From positions 1 through 33,668 of the forward strand of contig JAUMXK010000018.1 in NCBI GenBank assembly GCA_030535295.1: a stretch of DNA of 33,668 nucleotides. Direction: 5' to 3'. The stretch comes from Eubacteriales bacterium (GTDB taxonomy: Bacteria > Bacillota > Clostridia > Lachnospirales > Vallitaleaceae). The notes below the pieces were generated by a model. The model searched no databases and had not been told where the DNA came from. It was given only the letters and a program-made list of their open reading frames with translations. Shown one piece after another: positions 16,074 to 24,996 of the stretch. The translations under genes were made by a program, and so were the position numbers. Every line of letters begins with the position of its first letter. The stretch's first letter is position 1.

Positions 16074-17000
16074 CTATATTTTTTGATTCTTTGTTTCCTT
16101 TTCTGCAAGTTGTAAGGCAAGCCGAATCTTTCCTTCTGCTTTTTCTAAAAAGGCTGCCGCAGCCTCTGTAGGCAGGCTGGAGAGAATTTGGGTAATGGCA
16201 AGCTTGACACTTCCGTCCGCTTCATCCAGTGCCAGTTTTGCCTCCGAACGTTCACATCCCGTTGTCACCATTACTATATTTTCCGAACGTGTAATCAGTT
16301 TTTCATTGCTTCGCTTCAAATCAACCATATAATTTTGGTATACCTTACCGATTCCAACCATGGAGCAGGTGGAAATCATATTTAAAATCATCTTTTGAGC
16401 TGTGCCGGCTTTCAATCTGGTGGAGCCGGTCAACACTTCCGGACCAACAATTGCTTCCATAACCAATTCTGCTTCCATTGCTACCTGTGAACCTTCATTA
16501 CAAACAATTGCCCCGGTTTTACAACCAATACCTCGTGCATAACGCAAGCCATGTATGACATAGGGAGTCCGCCCACTGGCCGCCAAACCAATAACTATGT
16601 CTTTTTCATTCACACTTAATCTACGCAGCTCTTCTTCTGCCAGTGTTTGACTGTCCTCCGCACCCTCTATTGCGGTCACAAAGGCACTATCTCCACCGGC
16701 AATCAATCCAACAACCAAGCCCGGATTTGTTCCGAATGTAGGCGGACACTCCACTGCATCCAACACCCCCAAACGTCCACTGGTACCAGCTCCCAGATAG
16801 ATAAGCCTTCCGCCATGTTTCAGACACTCTGTCGTTGCTTCAATTGTTTTTGCAATTTGAGGAAGAATCCGACGAACTGCTGTGATGGCTTGCTCATCTT
16901 CCCGATTCATTAACGTTACCATTTCCAGAGCAGACATTTCATCTAAATTTTGTGATTTTTCATTTTGTTGCTCGGTTGTCATTTGCGATAAATCAATCAT
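16074..17000 (-). CDS. murQ: N-acetylmuramic acid 6-phosphate etherase
   Basis: A 308-aa cytoplasmic SIS-domain enzyme that removes D-lactate from MurNAc-6-phosphate to give GlcNAc-6-phosphate, a step in peptidoglycan sugar recycling or use. The family signature 'LGAGTSGRLGVLDAVECPPTFG' region (residues 69-90) is intact. Glu84 (in 'DAVECPP') and Glu115 (in 'IEGAED') match the catalytic Glu83 and Glu114 of the E. coli enzyme. The length is typical (E. coli 298 aa). The ATG overlaps the stop of the upstream RpiR gene by four bases, so translation is coupled. The next gene, the MurP-like PTS permease, supplies its substrate. NagA and NagB for the later steps are not in the window. Confidence 0.96.
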   Translation of the reverse strand: MIDLSQMTTEQQNEKSQNLDEMSALEMVTLMNREDEQAITAVRRILPQIAKTIEATTECLKHGGRLIYLGAGTSGRLGVLDAVECPPTFGTNPGLVVGLIAGGDSAFVTAIEGAEDSQTLAEEELRRLSVNEKDIVIGLAASGRTPYVIHGLRYARGIGCKTGAIVCNEGSQVAMEAELVMEAIVGPEVLTGSTRLKAGTAQKMILNMISTCSMVGIGKVYQNYMVDLKRSNEKLITRSENIVMVTTGCERSEAKLALDEADGSVKLAITQILSSLPTEAAAAFLEKAEGKIRLALQLAEKETKNQKI

Positions 17001-17896
17001 TCTCCTCTCTCCTTTCTTCTTTCGTTTTGCTCTACGATAATTCCATTTTCCACTTCATCCTCCTTTGAAATATGCGTTTTACTTACCTGCTTCAATGAAG
17101 ATTCATAATTCTTGTTGATAAAGCCATTGAATAAAATATCCACAACATTGAGTTGAGCAATTCTGGAACTCATTGCACCGCTCCGGAAAATGTGTTCATT
17201 GGTGACAACTCCCAAATTATAGTCTGCAAGTTTTGCAATTGTAGATTTTTCAAAACCGCAAACACTGATAAGCCTTCCACCGGATTCCTTTATCGTTTGG
17301 GCACAGCGTATCATTTCATGTGTCATACCAGAATAGCTGAATAAAATAGCCAAGTCCTGAGGGCCAATATTCTTTGCCATCAAAAACTGCACATGCCATT
17401 CATCATGAATCAAGCACAATTTGTTGATTCTCATCATTTTTAAATACAAATCTCTGGCAGCCAATAAAGAACTTCCCATTCCGAATAAGTGAATCGCTCT
17501 TGCCTGTTGCATCAATTCCAAGCAATCCGAAATCAACTTAGGGCTTAAACTTTCCGCTGTACTTTTTAAGGAAGTAATATTACGAAATGTGACCTTTTCA
17601 ATAATACTTTCTATATTATCTTCTTTCTTCAAATCCTCTATTTGTCTATGATTTTCCCTTTCTCTGACTGCCACTTCATAAATTAAAGTTGAGCGAAACT
17701 CCTTATAACCTTCAAAGTCTAGTTTTTGGCAAAGGCGGATAATAGAAGCAGTAGAAGTATAGGTTTCACTTGCCAACTCCCGTATATTTAAATGGCTGCT
17801 TCTTTCCGGGTACTGCAACCAATACGTAATAATTTCCTTTTCCGCATCCGTTGCATGACGATAGTAACTTTGTAGAAACGACAATAAACTTTTCAT
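16997..17896 (-). CDS. RpiR-family regulator of MurNAc operon (MurR-like)
   Basis: A 299-aa transcription factor with an N-terminal helix-turn-helix (about 1-77; 'NIRELASETYTSTASIIRLCQKL') and a C-terminal sugar-phosphate-binding SIS domain (about 125-260; 'FGMGSSLLAARDLYLKM', 'LFSYSGMTHEMI'). RpiR proteins beside murQ usually sense MurNAc-6-phosphate, so this protein probably controls its own operon. It is the first gene of the murQ-murP operon, preceded by a near-consensus promoter with a very short leader and by AAGGGA before the ATG. Its C-terminus is highly charged and overlaps murQ by 4 bp. The ligand and the sign of regulation are inferred from the family. Confidence 0.9.
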   Translation of the reverse strand: MKSLLSFLQSYYRHATDAEKEIITYWLQYPERSSHLNIRELASETYTSTASIIRLCQKLDFEGYKEFRSTLIYEVAVRERENHRQIEDLKKEDNIESIIEKVTFRNITSLKSTAESLSPKLISDCLELMQQARAIHLFGMGSSLLAARDLYLKMMRINKLCLIHDEWHVQFLMAKNIGPQDLAILFSYSGMTHEMIRCAQTIKESGGRLISVCGFEKSTIAKLADYNLGVVTNEHIFRSGAMSSRIAQLNVVDILFNGFINKNYESSLKQVSKTHISKEDEVENGIIVEQNERRKERGE

Positions 17897-17916
17897 AAAT
17901 TTTCCCTTTTCTTTTT

Positions 17917-17944
17917 ATTATATGCGATAAAACTTTTTTGTCAA
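17917..17944 (-). promoter_or_regulatory. Promoter of the rpiR-murQ-murP operon
   Basis: On the minus strand, TTGACA (17944-17939), a 16-bp spacer, then TATAAT (17922-17917). Both boxes are perfect. Transcription should start only about 15 nt before the regulator's ATG. Confidence 0.85.
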
Positions 17945-17991
17945 TTTATATAGCCCAATGTGTAACTTCGTTTCATATCCTGTTATAAAAA

Positions 17992-18027
17992 TTGTGGTAT
18001 TTTACCAGCAAATATAAAATACCACAA
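17992..18027 (-). terminator. Terminator of the ABC-GH123 operon
   Basis: A perfect 13-bp inverted repeat (17992-18004 and 18015-18027) with a 10-bp loop. Read on the minus strand it is followed by TTTTTATAA. It lies 33 bp after the stop of the GH123-like gene. It is AT-rich but fits an intrinsic terminator; an operator role for the next operon is the alternative. Confidence 0.75.
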
Positions 18028-18060
18028 CAAAATATTGTACTTTTCTAACAGTGAAGTGCC

Positions 18061-19740
18061 TTATTGCAATCTTTTCTCTATTTCATCCGCAATCTTTTGC
18101 CATATTTTTAGCAAGAAGTTCGGCTCTGATGGAAATTTGTCAAAGCGCAATTTTTTCTTTCCGTTTTCTTCCAAGATATTCATTACAAACTCTCTATCTG
18201 TATAAGTCTCCAAAAGTTGATAGGCTTGCACATCCCTCATTGCATCCGCCATAGCAAGCAGCCGAATTGATTCAAGCGGTTTCCCGTCTACACCGGGATA
18301 TACTAAAAAGGCATCGCCGGCCGGAAAGGCATCCTCTGCATCATTGACCAAAAACGGATTGATTTTATGAATGGAATATTGTGAATTATAGAAATTATAT
18401 CCCCAATGTAAAAACCCTTCCATTTGGTACTTATAAAGCTGTGCTCCCAAGATTCTGGTACGCCATAGCGGCATTGCCATAAAGCGGTTGCTGACTGCAT
18501 CGGGTTGGCCGCAGCAATAGTAAGTCCAGCCATCTTTTAATCCGGCATCCAAAAAGGAATGTACGTGGTCATTGGACGGTATCGGCTTTTGCACAATTCC
18601 ATTTTGATATAGCTCCAAATGACTTAATGCATCAATAATCGGAAAGTCCTGAATATGAGATATTACTATATTGTAAGCCTTTTGATAGGTTTCTGCATTG
18701 TACTTTGTCGGTTCATCCGAAATATGAAAAAAGGTCTTTTTCTCTACACCGCTTTTTTTCAATTCCTCTACCAGCTCAGGTAAAAATTTATTTAAAAATT
18801 CCGCATAATTACTCTCTTCAACGGTAGTATGCCAACCATAGATTTTTTCTTCTTTTCCATTCATCCTCGCCACCACTTTCGGCGGATACTTGGCACCCCA
18901 CTGTGAAAAAAGATGTGACATTTCAAAATATTCATAGCCAATTTTCTTAGCCAATTCCAGCCATCGATGGAGCAAAGAGAAATCAAAGTGATATTCTCCT
19001 TCTTTGCACTCAATTTGAATTAATTGTGTCGTCGTTCTTTCCCCGCCGATTAGTGTATCCAGAGCCGGAGTAAATAAAGGGGTAAATATCATATTAATCC
19101 CGTTTTTTACAGCCGTTTTCATAAACTCTTCTATGATTTCCCAGTGTTTTTCAGAAAAAACTTCACACTGATAATAATCTGCTAGACAATCCGCATAAAA
19201 CCATTCAGTATGGATAAGTTTTTGCTTTGGCAAGGCCGTTGGAACAATATGAAGATTTATGTCTGCTCTGACCACTTCTTCTCCATTCTCCGTTATGAAG
19301 ATTAATTCTATCTTTCTATCGCCACCTTTCGCCCCTTCCGGAATAAAACAATCTATCCAGAGTGCTCTCCATTGCTCTATCCCGATATGCAATCCCTTCT
19401 CTACCGGTAGCAGCAAGTCCGGATAAAGACCCGCACTATCCCGTAAATAGGCAAAATCGTGTTCCTGGTAGCACGGAAATTTGACCGGAACACACTCTAC
19501 TTTTCGAATTTGGAGCTCACCTTCAAAGTCGGTTTGTACTTTGAAATTGACATACGGAACTCTTGTAGCTTGAATCAAAGTCTGATCCACATAGTATTCT
19601 CCGTGAAAACAATATGCCGCTTGAAAAGAAATTCTTTGCCCTAAATAACCCACTACATTGCTAATTCGCTCCGCAGGAAGGATTCCTCCTTCCGGAAATA
19701 CTTTTTCTAAAGAGCTGATGAAAAATAAGTCATAACTCAT
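18061..19740 (-). CDS. GH123/DUF4091-like glycoside hydrolase, cytoplasmic
   Basis: A 559-aa protein without a signal peptide. The N-terminal third is beta-rich; the C-terminal part resembles the DUF4091/GH123 catalytic barrel. The pair Asp-Glu in 'FFHISDEPTKYN' matches the Asp-Glu used in substrate-assisted catalysis by GH123 beta-N-acetylgalactosaminidases; 'HSFLDAGLKDGWTYYCCGQ' and 'GFLHWGYNFYN' are also typical of DUF4091 proteins. It would release GalNAc (or a related sugar) from oligosaccharides brought in by the ABC importer encoded just upstream. The start at 19740 is preferred because AAAGGAGA precedes it at about 7 nt; an in-frame ATG at 19761 overlaps that ribosome site. Last gene of its operon, followed by a terminator. 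The exact substrate is uncertain. Confidence 0.78.
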   Translation of the reverse strand: MSYDLFFISSLEKVFPEGGILPAERISNVVGYLGQRISFQAAYCFHGEYYVDQTLIQATRVPYVNFKVQTDFEGELQIRKVECVPVKFPCYQEHDFAYLRDSAGLYPDLLLPVEKGLHIGIEQWRALWIDCFIPEGAKGGDRKIELIFITENGEEVVRADINLHIVPTALPKQKLIHTEWFYADCLADYYQCEVFSEKHWEIIEEFMKTAVKNGINMIFTPLFTPALDTLIGGERTTTQLIQIECKEGEYHFDFSLLHRWLELAKKIGYEYFEMSHLFSQWGAKYPPKVVARMNGKEEKIYGWHTTVEESNYAEFLNKFLPELVEELKKSGVEKKTFFHISDEPTKYNAETYQKAYNIVISHIQDFPIIDALSHLELYQNGIVQKPIPSNDHVHSFLDAGLKDGWTYYCCGQPDAVSNRFMAMPLWRTRILGAQLYKYQMEGFLHWGYNFYNSQYSIHKINPFLVNDAEDAFPAGDAFLVYPGVDGKPLESIRLLAMADAMRDVQAYQLLETYTDREFVMNILEENGKKKLRFDKFPSEPNFLLKIWQKIADEIEKRLQ

Positions 19741-19778
19741 CTTGATTTCTCCTTTCTCCATACTCTATTTTCAAAGCC

Positions 19779-20618
19779 TTATCCCTTGATACCGCTTAAA
19801 GCAATTCCTTCAACGAATTCTTTTTGCAGGAAGCAGTATAAAACGAAAGGAAACGCAAATGCCATAGTTGCTCCGGCCATCACCAAACCATAATTGGTAC
19901 CATAATTGCTTTGCAGCATGGAAAGTGCCAAAGTCAATGTTTTTCTATGTTCTTTGGTCACTAAAATCAAAGGCCAAATAAAATCATTCCAAGAAGTAAT
20001 AAAGGTAAAAACAACAAGAGAAATGATAACCGGTTTGGATAACGGCAAAATGATTCTGGTAAAAATCCTCAATTCTCCACATCCGTCGATTCTGGCACTT
20101 TCTATCAAATCATCCGGAATTCCCATCATAAACTGCCTCATCAAAAAGACACCAAAGGCATCCAAAATTACAAGAAATAAGGCCGGATAGGTATTTAGAA
20201 GTTGAAATTCTTTCATAATGGTAAAAATCGGAACCAAAATCACTTGTCCCGGCATCATTAAAGTGGCCAAATAAATCCAAAAAATGGATTCTTTCAACGG
20301 AAATTTTTTTTTGGCAAAGGCATAGCCGGATAACGAAGCAATCACTACATTAAAAAAGCAAGCACAACTTACGACAATCAGGCTGTTTTTAACATACATC
20401 AACAAATTAAAATTTGACAGCAAATTGGAATAATTGCGCAAATCCATTGCCTTGAAATCAAAAGTGGCAGACATAATTCTTTTTTGTGTTAAGGACGTTA
20501 AAAACATAAATACAAATGGATATAAACTGATAAGAATCAGCAAAACTAAAATAATAATTTGAATAGCATATATAAACTTGGCTCCACGGGCAGCCTTTCT
20601 TCTCTGACTACGACTCAT
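19779..20618 (-). CDS. Carbohydrate ABC transporter permease (MalG type)
   Basis: A 279-aa inner-membrane permease of the CUT1 class with about six hydrophobic segments. The cytoplasmic EAA loop that contacts the ATPase reads 'LIESARIDGCGELRIFTRI' and continues 'ILPLSKP'. The C-terminus 'FVEGIALSGIKG' is characteristic of MalG/LacG-type subunits. Its ATG overlaps the stop of the MalF-type permease as ATGA, so the two subunits are made together. No ATPase gene is nearby, so a shared MsiK-type ATPase encoded elsewhere must drive the importer. The hydrolase gene follows after 38 bp. Class confidence is high; the sugar is inferred from context. Confidence 0.95.
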   Translation of the reverse strand: MSRSQRRKAARGAKFIYAIQIIILVLLILISLYPFVFMFLTSLTQKRIMSATFDFKAMDLRNYSNLLSNFNLLMYVKNSLIVVSCACFFNVVIASLSGYAFAKKKFPLKESIFWIYLATLMMPGQVILVPIFTIMKEFQLLNTYPALFLVILDAFGVFLMRQFMMGIPDDLIESARIDGCGELRIFTRIILPLSKPVIISLVVFTFITSWNDFIWPLILVTKEHRKTLTLALSMLQSNYGTNYGLVMAGATMAFAFPFVLYCFLQKEFVEGIALSGIKG

Positions 20619-21517
20619 ACACCACTCCTCCTTTTTGCTCTTTCTCCACGAAAGGCCATTTTTTGCAATAGTGATACCGCCAGTACAATTATTAGAAGAA
20701 TTACGGATATTGCGCTGGCATATCCCATTTTATAATCTTTAAAAGCGGAGTTGTAAATACTTAAAACCAATGTAGTCGTCGCTCTTCCCGGACCACCTCC
20801 GGTTAAGGTATAGACCAAATCAAAGACCTGGAAAGACCATATTGTTCCCAAAGTAACTACTAAATAGGTAACAGGCTTTAAAGACGGTAGGGTGATGTAA
20901 AAAAATTGTCGAATTCCTCCTGCACCATCCACCGTGGCAGCCTCATACAAGGAAATCGGGATATCCATCATGCCGGCATAAAATATTACCAAAAAATACC
21001 CTGTGTTTTTCCAAATAGCAATCATACATACCGCAATCAATGCCGGCCAACTCCTGCCCAGCCAATTAATCGGTGCTATCCCAAAAAGTCCAATAACAGA
21101 ATTTACGACTCCTTCCGCATTTCCGGATAGCAGGAGCCTCCATACTGCCGAAGTCAGTATCATCGAGGTAATCACCGGAATAAATAAAGCACTTCTGACA
21201 AAACCGCCAAACTTATTATTGAACTTTCTTGAAAGCAAATAAGCAATCAACATGGAACACAAAGTTTGGAGGGGAACAACAATGAAAGTATAGATTGCCG
21301 TATTCCACAAAGAACCTATGACAAAGGTGTCCTTAAAAAGTTTCCGGTAATTCAGAGCCCCTACATAATCAGGGGCTTGAATTACATTATAATTGGTTAC
21401 ACTATATTGGAAAGTCATAAAGATAGGAATAACATGAAAAATAATTAATAAAACAAAACTGGGAAGTATAAAAAGATATGCCCACATTATGTTTTTCAGA
21501 GATTTTTGCTTATTCAC
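20615..21517 (-). CDS. Carbohydrate ABC transporter permease (MalF type)
   Basis: A 300-aa permease with about six hydrophobic segments and the EAA loop 'LYEAATVDGAGGIRQFFYI' continuing 'TLPSLKP'. 'LTGGGPGRATTTLVLSIYNSAF' lies in the region conserved among MalF/UgpA-type subunits. It pairs with the MalG-type permease. I choose the GTG at 21517 because AAAGGGG lies eight bases before it. An in-frame GTG at 21526 directly abuts that ribosome site. The gene follows the binding-protein gene by 21 bp. Confidence 0.94.
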   Translation of the reverse strand: MNKQKSLKNIMWAYLFILPSFVLLIIFHVIPIFMTFQYSVTNYNVIQAPDYVGALNYRKLFKDTFVIGSLWNTAIYTFIVVPLQTLCSMLIAYLLSRKFNNKFGGFVRSALFIPVITSMILTSAVWRLLLSGNAEGVVNSVIGLFGIAPINWLGRSWPALIAVCMIAIWKNTGYFLVIFYAGMMDIPISLYEAATVDGAGGIRQFFYITLPSLKPVTYLVVTLGTIWSFQVFDLVYTLTGGGPGRATTTLVLSIYNSAFKDYKMGYASAISVILLIIVLAVSLLQKMAFRGERAKRRSGV

Positions 21518-21538
21518 AAATCTCACCCCTTTCCGGTA

Positions 21539-22879
21539 TTATTTTTCATTTAATATTGTAGAAGCATAGGATACGGTTTCTTTGATCACGTCTTCCGGTT
21601 TCATTTCTCCCATCATCATCAATTGTAAATTCTTGTAAAGAGTATCATAAATCTTCGAGCTACCTCTCACTGCCGGTAAACTGTGTAATGCACCGCCATC
21701 TTCGGAATAAACTTTTTCAAAGGCCGGATTATCATTGTACTCTTCGTCCTTGCCAATCGGTGCAAATTTGGCTGATTTATGGTATTCCGTCATAGAAGGA
21801 CCGCTCAGCATGTGCTGAATTAATTGGTAGCATAAATCTTTATTTTCTGCATTCGACAACAGCACCAAAGAATCCGAAGCCACAAATGTTCCCTTGGTTT
21901 CATTGGTCAAACTGGTGATAAATCCCCAATTTATACCGGCATTATCAAAATTGACAGTATTTGTCGTTTCCATTTCTACAAAGGCAGTTTTTCCTTCGCT
22001 GAAATAGCTAATACAGTCATCTTCTGTCAGGCTGGTGACAATTTCCGGCAATACTTTGTGAGTGAATCTTAAATCATATAGAAATTGTACTGCATCTTTT
22101 CCTGTTTGACTATCAATTACCATGGCTGTTCCTTCTTCATTGAACAAAGCTCCCTTACCCTGCCATACATAAGGATAAAAAGAAGTATTCAATGTGCTGA
22201 TAGCAGGATTTCCCCATTTTTGAATAAATGGATAGACTTCGGATTTTCCATCCGCACCGACCTTAATCTTCTTGCACAATTCCACAAATTGTTCCCAGTT
22301 GCAATTTTCCGGAACTTCATCAATTCCGTTTGCCGCCAGTATATCCTTGTTATAGCACATAATTACCGCATTGCCGACTATAATTGGCAGACAATACTGT
22401 TTGCCTTTTATCACGCCATTTGACAAATATAAAAAATTGTCCTTATCTTGCGGTGTCAAATAATTGTCAAGCGGCTCCAAAGCACCCATATCAATAAAAT
22501 CTGTAATCATTTCCATATACATATATCCTACATCCGGTCCTTGTCCGGAGGTAATTCCTGTCAGATATTTTTCTTCATAGTTTCCCCAAGGAATGATTTC
22601 CACATTGACTGTGACATTGTGCTTTTCTTCAAAAGGTTTCATAATATTTTGCCATACTTCTTTGTCATCTTGATTGGCACTTAATGGTGGTAGCCAAACG
22701 TCCAAAGAAATCTTTTCCGTATTCTCTGTGTTAGCAGGCTTACTTTCTTCTTTTTCTGTTTCTGTCTTACTTGTTTCAGGCTTTTTCTCATACGTTTCTG
22801 TTGTCGGGCTTTGTTTACATCCGGCAATCAATAATACCATCAAGACCAGTGTTAAAAATAAGGAAATACTTTTTTTCAT
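21539..22879 (-). CDS. Sugar ABC transporter substrate-binding lipoprotein
   Basis: A 446-aa extracellular solute-binding protein (family 1). The signal peptide ends in a lipobox 'LLIAGC' with lipid-modified Cys21, followed by a Thr/Glu/Lys-rich tether to about residue 55. The fold signature 'WGNYEEKYLTGITSGQGPDV' and 'YNKDILAANGI' are typical of CUT1 binding proteins. It captures an oligosaccharide for the two permeases encoded next. AAAGGGG lies just before the ATG. I saw no convincing promoter directly upstream; a hairpin at 22963-22992 sits about 85 bp before the start. It is the first gene of an operon of four with the permeases and the GH123-like hydrolase. Confidence 0.95.
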   Translation of the reverse strand: MKKSISLFLTLVLMVLLIAGCKQSPTTETYEKKPETSKTETEKEESKPANTENTEKISLDVWLPPLSANQDDKEVWQNIMKPFEEKHNVTVNVEIIPWGNYEEKYLTGITSGQGPDVGYMYMEMITDFIDMGALEPLDNYLTPQDKDNFLYLSNGVIKGKQYCLPIIVGNAVIMCYNKDILAANGIDEVPENCNWEQFVELCKKIKVGADGKSEVYPFIQKWGNPAISTLNTSFYPYVWQGKGALFNEEGTAMVIDSQTGKDAVQFLYDLRFTHKVLPEIVTSLTEDDCISYFSEGKTAFVEMETTNTVNFDNAGINWGFITSLTNETKGTFVASDSLVLLSNAENKDLCYQLIQHMLSGPSMTEYHKSAKFAPIGKDEEYNDNPAFEKVYSEDGGALHSLPAVRGSSKIYDTLYKNLQLMMMGEMKPEDVIKETVSYASTILNEK

Positions 22880-23223
22880 AAATTACCCCTTTCCGCAAAA
22901 ATAATGAATTAATTATCTTTACATTCTTCAATGAATTGGTATGATTTTATTCTACAAAAAGAAACAACATTTGCCTATAAACAAATGTTGTTCTAAAATG
23001 AAATAAATTGCTTTGCTCCCCATCCCCTTTATTTTTCGTAATTTCCAACAAATGAGAGCTGCTATTTTCATGCTTTTTATACAATCACTTTTCACTTTTT
23101 GCTCTATTTTTCCCTTAAATTTACTTTTTTTGATTCCTAACATTTTTTGTTTTTTGAATTTCATCAATGATTTTTATTATATTCTTACTCCTTTTTTATA
23201 ATTGAAAATAATTTTCATTTAGT
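22880..23223 (-). other. Intergenic region between AraC regulator and ABC operon
   Basis: 344 bp of T-rich DNA (plus strand) with no supported gene. It holds the hairpin at 22963-22992. A Lys-rich 71-codon minus-strand frame (22952-23167) starts with TTG directly after two stop codons and has no properly spaced ribosome site, so I do not call it. The ABC operon promoter should lie here but no good match to consensus was found, which fits an activator-dependent promoter. Confidence 0.5.
22963..22992 (-). terminator. Hairpin after the AraC gene, before the ABC operon
   Basis: A perfect 11-bp inverted repeat, AACAACATTTG (22963-22973) and CAAATGTTGTT (22982-22992), with an 8-nt loop. On the minus strand it is followed by TCTTTTTG, so it can end read-through from the AraC-type gene. 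Because it also precedes the binding-protein gene by about 85 bp, an attenuator or operator role is possible. Confidence 0.6.
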
Positions 23224-24996
23224 TTATGTATCCGAAAGAACATTTTCCTTCATTTTTTTCTGGAAGGCACCCGGTGTAACCTGTTCCATCTGTTTAAAAA
23301 TTCGAATGAAATGAATATCACTGGAATAACCGACCTTCTCGGCCAACTCTTTGACCGTCACACGGTTTGTATTCATATACTCTTTCGCTTTTTCAATCCT
23401 AAACCGATTGATATATTCACTGACTCCCATTCCATACTCTTCTTTAAAGACCTTAGAAATATAAGAAGTACTGATGTTGATTTGTTCTGAAATATATTCC
23501 AGTCCCAAATTGGGCTCTGAATATGTTTGCTCAATTATTTTCTTTACTTTTAAGGCCGGTTTTTCACTGTCTTCCATGACATGAATATTTTTATGCTTTT
23601 CCAATTTCAACAGTATTTCTTGTAAATAGAGTAATAAATGAGGTGCCGAATTGTTCTTCAAATTGAAAAGAAAATCCTTTAAAAGACTGGTATTACACCT
23701 TTTGTCTTCCAGTTCAACACTTTGTAATATCAAATGAATCACTGCATAATAGCGACTTAAGCGAATATAGGAATCGTCCGTCGCTGCAATGTAGCTGCCA
23801 AACACATCCGGCAATTCCTCGCAAGCTGTTGCGTATTCTCTTAAGAGCAAATGTTTCTTCCATCTATCCCAAAATGAACTGCTATTTTTTCCTTCTTGTT
23901 TTGCATTCACATCTTCTGCTAAGATTAATGTCTGTTCATAAAGAGGAACCAATTCTTTAACTCTTTTCTCAAATTCGCAATAATCCATTTGTTTCATGCC
24001 ACGGGAAAGCTTTAAGCACTGAACTGTATTTTCAATCGGAGCATAATGTTTCCAGCTCAAATATACAGAAATGAAAAATCCAACACCCGTACACAGAATG
24101 ATTCCTATCAAAAGCAAAGTCTGTATTTTCATAATCGGCGAAAGAAAAAAACGCTTATCACTCACCATTAAATAAGAAAATGTGCGATACTGCGATTCTG
24201 CGGTCCAACCAATATAGTTTTGGTTTTGAAAATTCCGGGTAAGTTCCATTTCTGAAATTCCGGATTGAAATACTTCATTCAAAATCTGTCGCTCTCTTTC
24301 CTCTCCAATTTGAAATAACTTTCCTTCAGCAGAAACCACAGCGGTAGCTCCTCCTTTTTCATAAGGAGAATTCAAATCCAGCAAATGGGCAAACTCTTCC
24401 CCATTAATGCTAAAAATCATGATAGATAGTGTCATTTCCGAATTGACAGGCATTTTCTGGCGAAAATACAATTTAAGTTTTTCTTTTTCCTGCACAAAGA
24501 AAAAATCAACCGTATCCGTGGACAATATCTTTTCATTCCAGTAAGAATATCTTTCTTCCTGCACAGAGTGATTCAATAAGAAATACTGCTTGGATGTGTA
24601 ACTTCCTTTCGTTCCAACAATATAATCTACCGTCGGATAATAAAAATAGATATCTTCCACCAAAGTATTTGCCATTTTAATATTGTATAGTAATTCAGAA
24701 AATTCGTATGCGGAGGAAGAAGTAAAATCTTCCTTGGATTGTGAAGTTTGTAAAGACAAATTCCATTTATTGAGCATCAAAGTCACCGCTAGTTCTTTCA
24801 AATTCTGCAATTGTCTGTCTACAGCTTTTTGCAGCATGGAGATTGCATAATTGGATTCCTCCATCTTATCCTTTTTTATCAACCAAATTGCTCGTAATTG
24901 AACAAAGGAAAGCAATACAAATAATGCTAAAAAACCTGCTGCCAAAGAAACCGCCCATTTCCTGCCTATTTTTGATAATCGAAATGTTTTCCGCAT
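23224..24996 (-). CDS. Membrane-spanning AraC-family transcriptional regulator
   Basis: A 590-aa regulator with two transmembrane segments (about 14-36 and 275-305) enclosing a roughly 240-residue extracellular sensor region, then a cytoplasmic region and a C-terminal AraC-type DNA-binding domain (about 485-585). The latter has both helix-turn-helix units: 'LGLEYISEQINISTSYISKV' and 'VTVKELAEKVGYSSDIHFIR', ending in 'MEQVTPGAFQKKM'. Such one-protein sensor-activators are common beside sugar ABC operons in Clostridia and Paenibacillus; they sense an external sugar or binding protein and act directly on DNA. It lies just upstream of the ABC-GH123 operon in the same direction and probably controls it. 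GGAGG lies 11 nt before the ATG. Confidence 0.9.
   Translation of the reverse strand: MRKTFRLSKIGRKWAVSLAAGFLALFVLLSFVQLRAIWLIKKDKMEESNYAISMLQKAVDRQLQNLKELAVTLMLNKWNLSLQTSQSKEDFTSSSAYEFSELLYNIKMANTLVEDIYFYYPTVDYIVGTKGSYTSKQYFLLNHSVQEERYSYWNEKILSTDTVDFFFVQEKEKLKLYFRQKMPVNSEMTLSIMIFSINGEEFAHLLDLNSPYEKGGATAVVSAEGKLFQIGEERERQILNEVFQSGISEMELTRNFQNQNYIGWTAESQYRTFSYLMVSDKRFFLSPIMKIQTLLLIGIILCTGVGFFISVYLSWKHYAPIENTVQCLKLSRGMKQMDYCEFEKRVKELVPLYEQTLILAEDVNAKQEGKNSSSFWDRWKKHLLLREYATACEELPDVFGSYIAATDDSYIRLSRYYAVIHLILQSVELEDKRCNTSLLKDFLFNLKNNSAPHLLLYLQEILLKLEKHKNIHVMEDSEKPALKVKKIIEQTYSEPNLGLEYISEQINISTSYISKVFKEEYGMGVSEYINRFRIEKAKEYMNTNRVTVKELAEKVGYSSDIHFIRIFKQMEQVTPGAFQKKMKENVLSDT

Noticed and set aside
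22952..23167. Lys-rich 71-codon minus-strand frame before the ABC operon
   Set aside because: It starts at TTG directly after tandem stop codons, the nearest GGAG is about 20 nt away, and there is no recognisable domain; base composition explains the Lys content.
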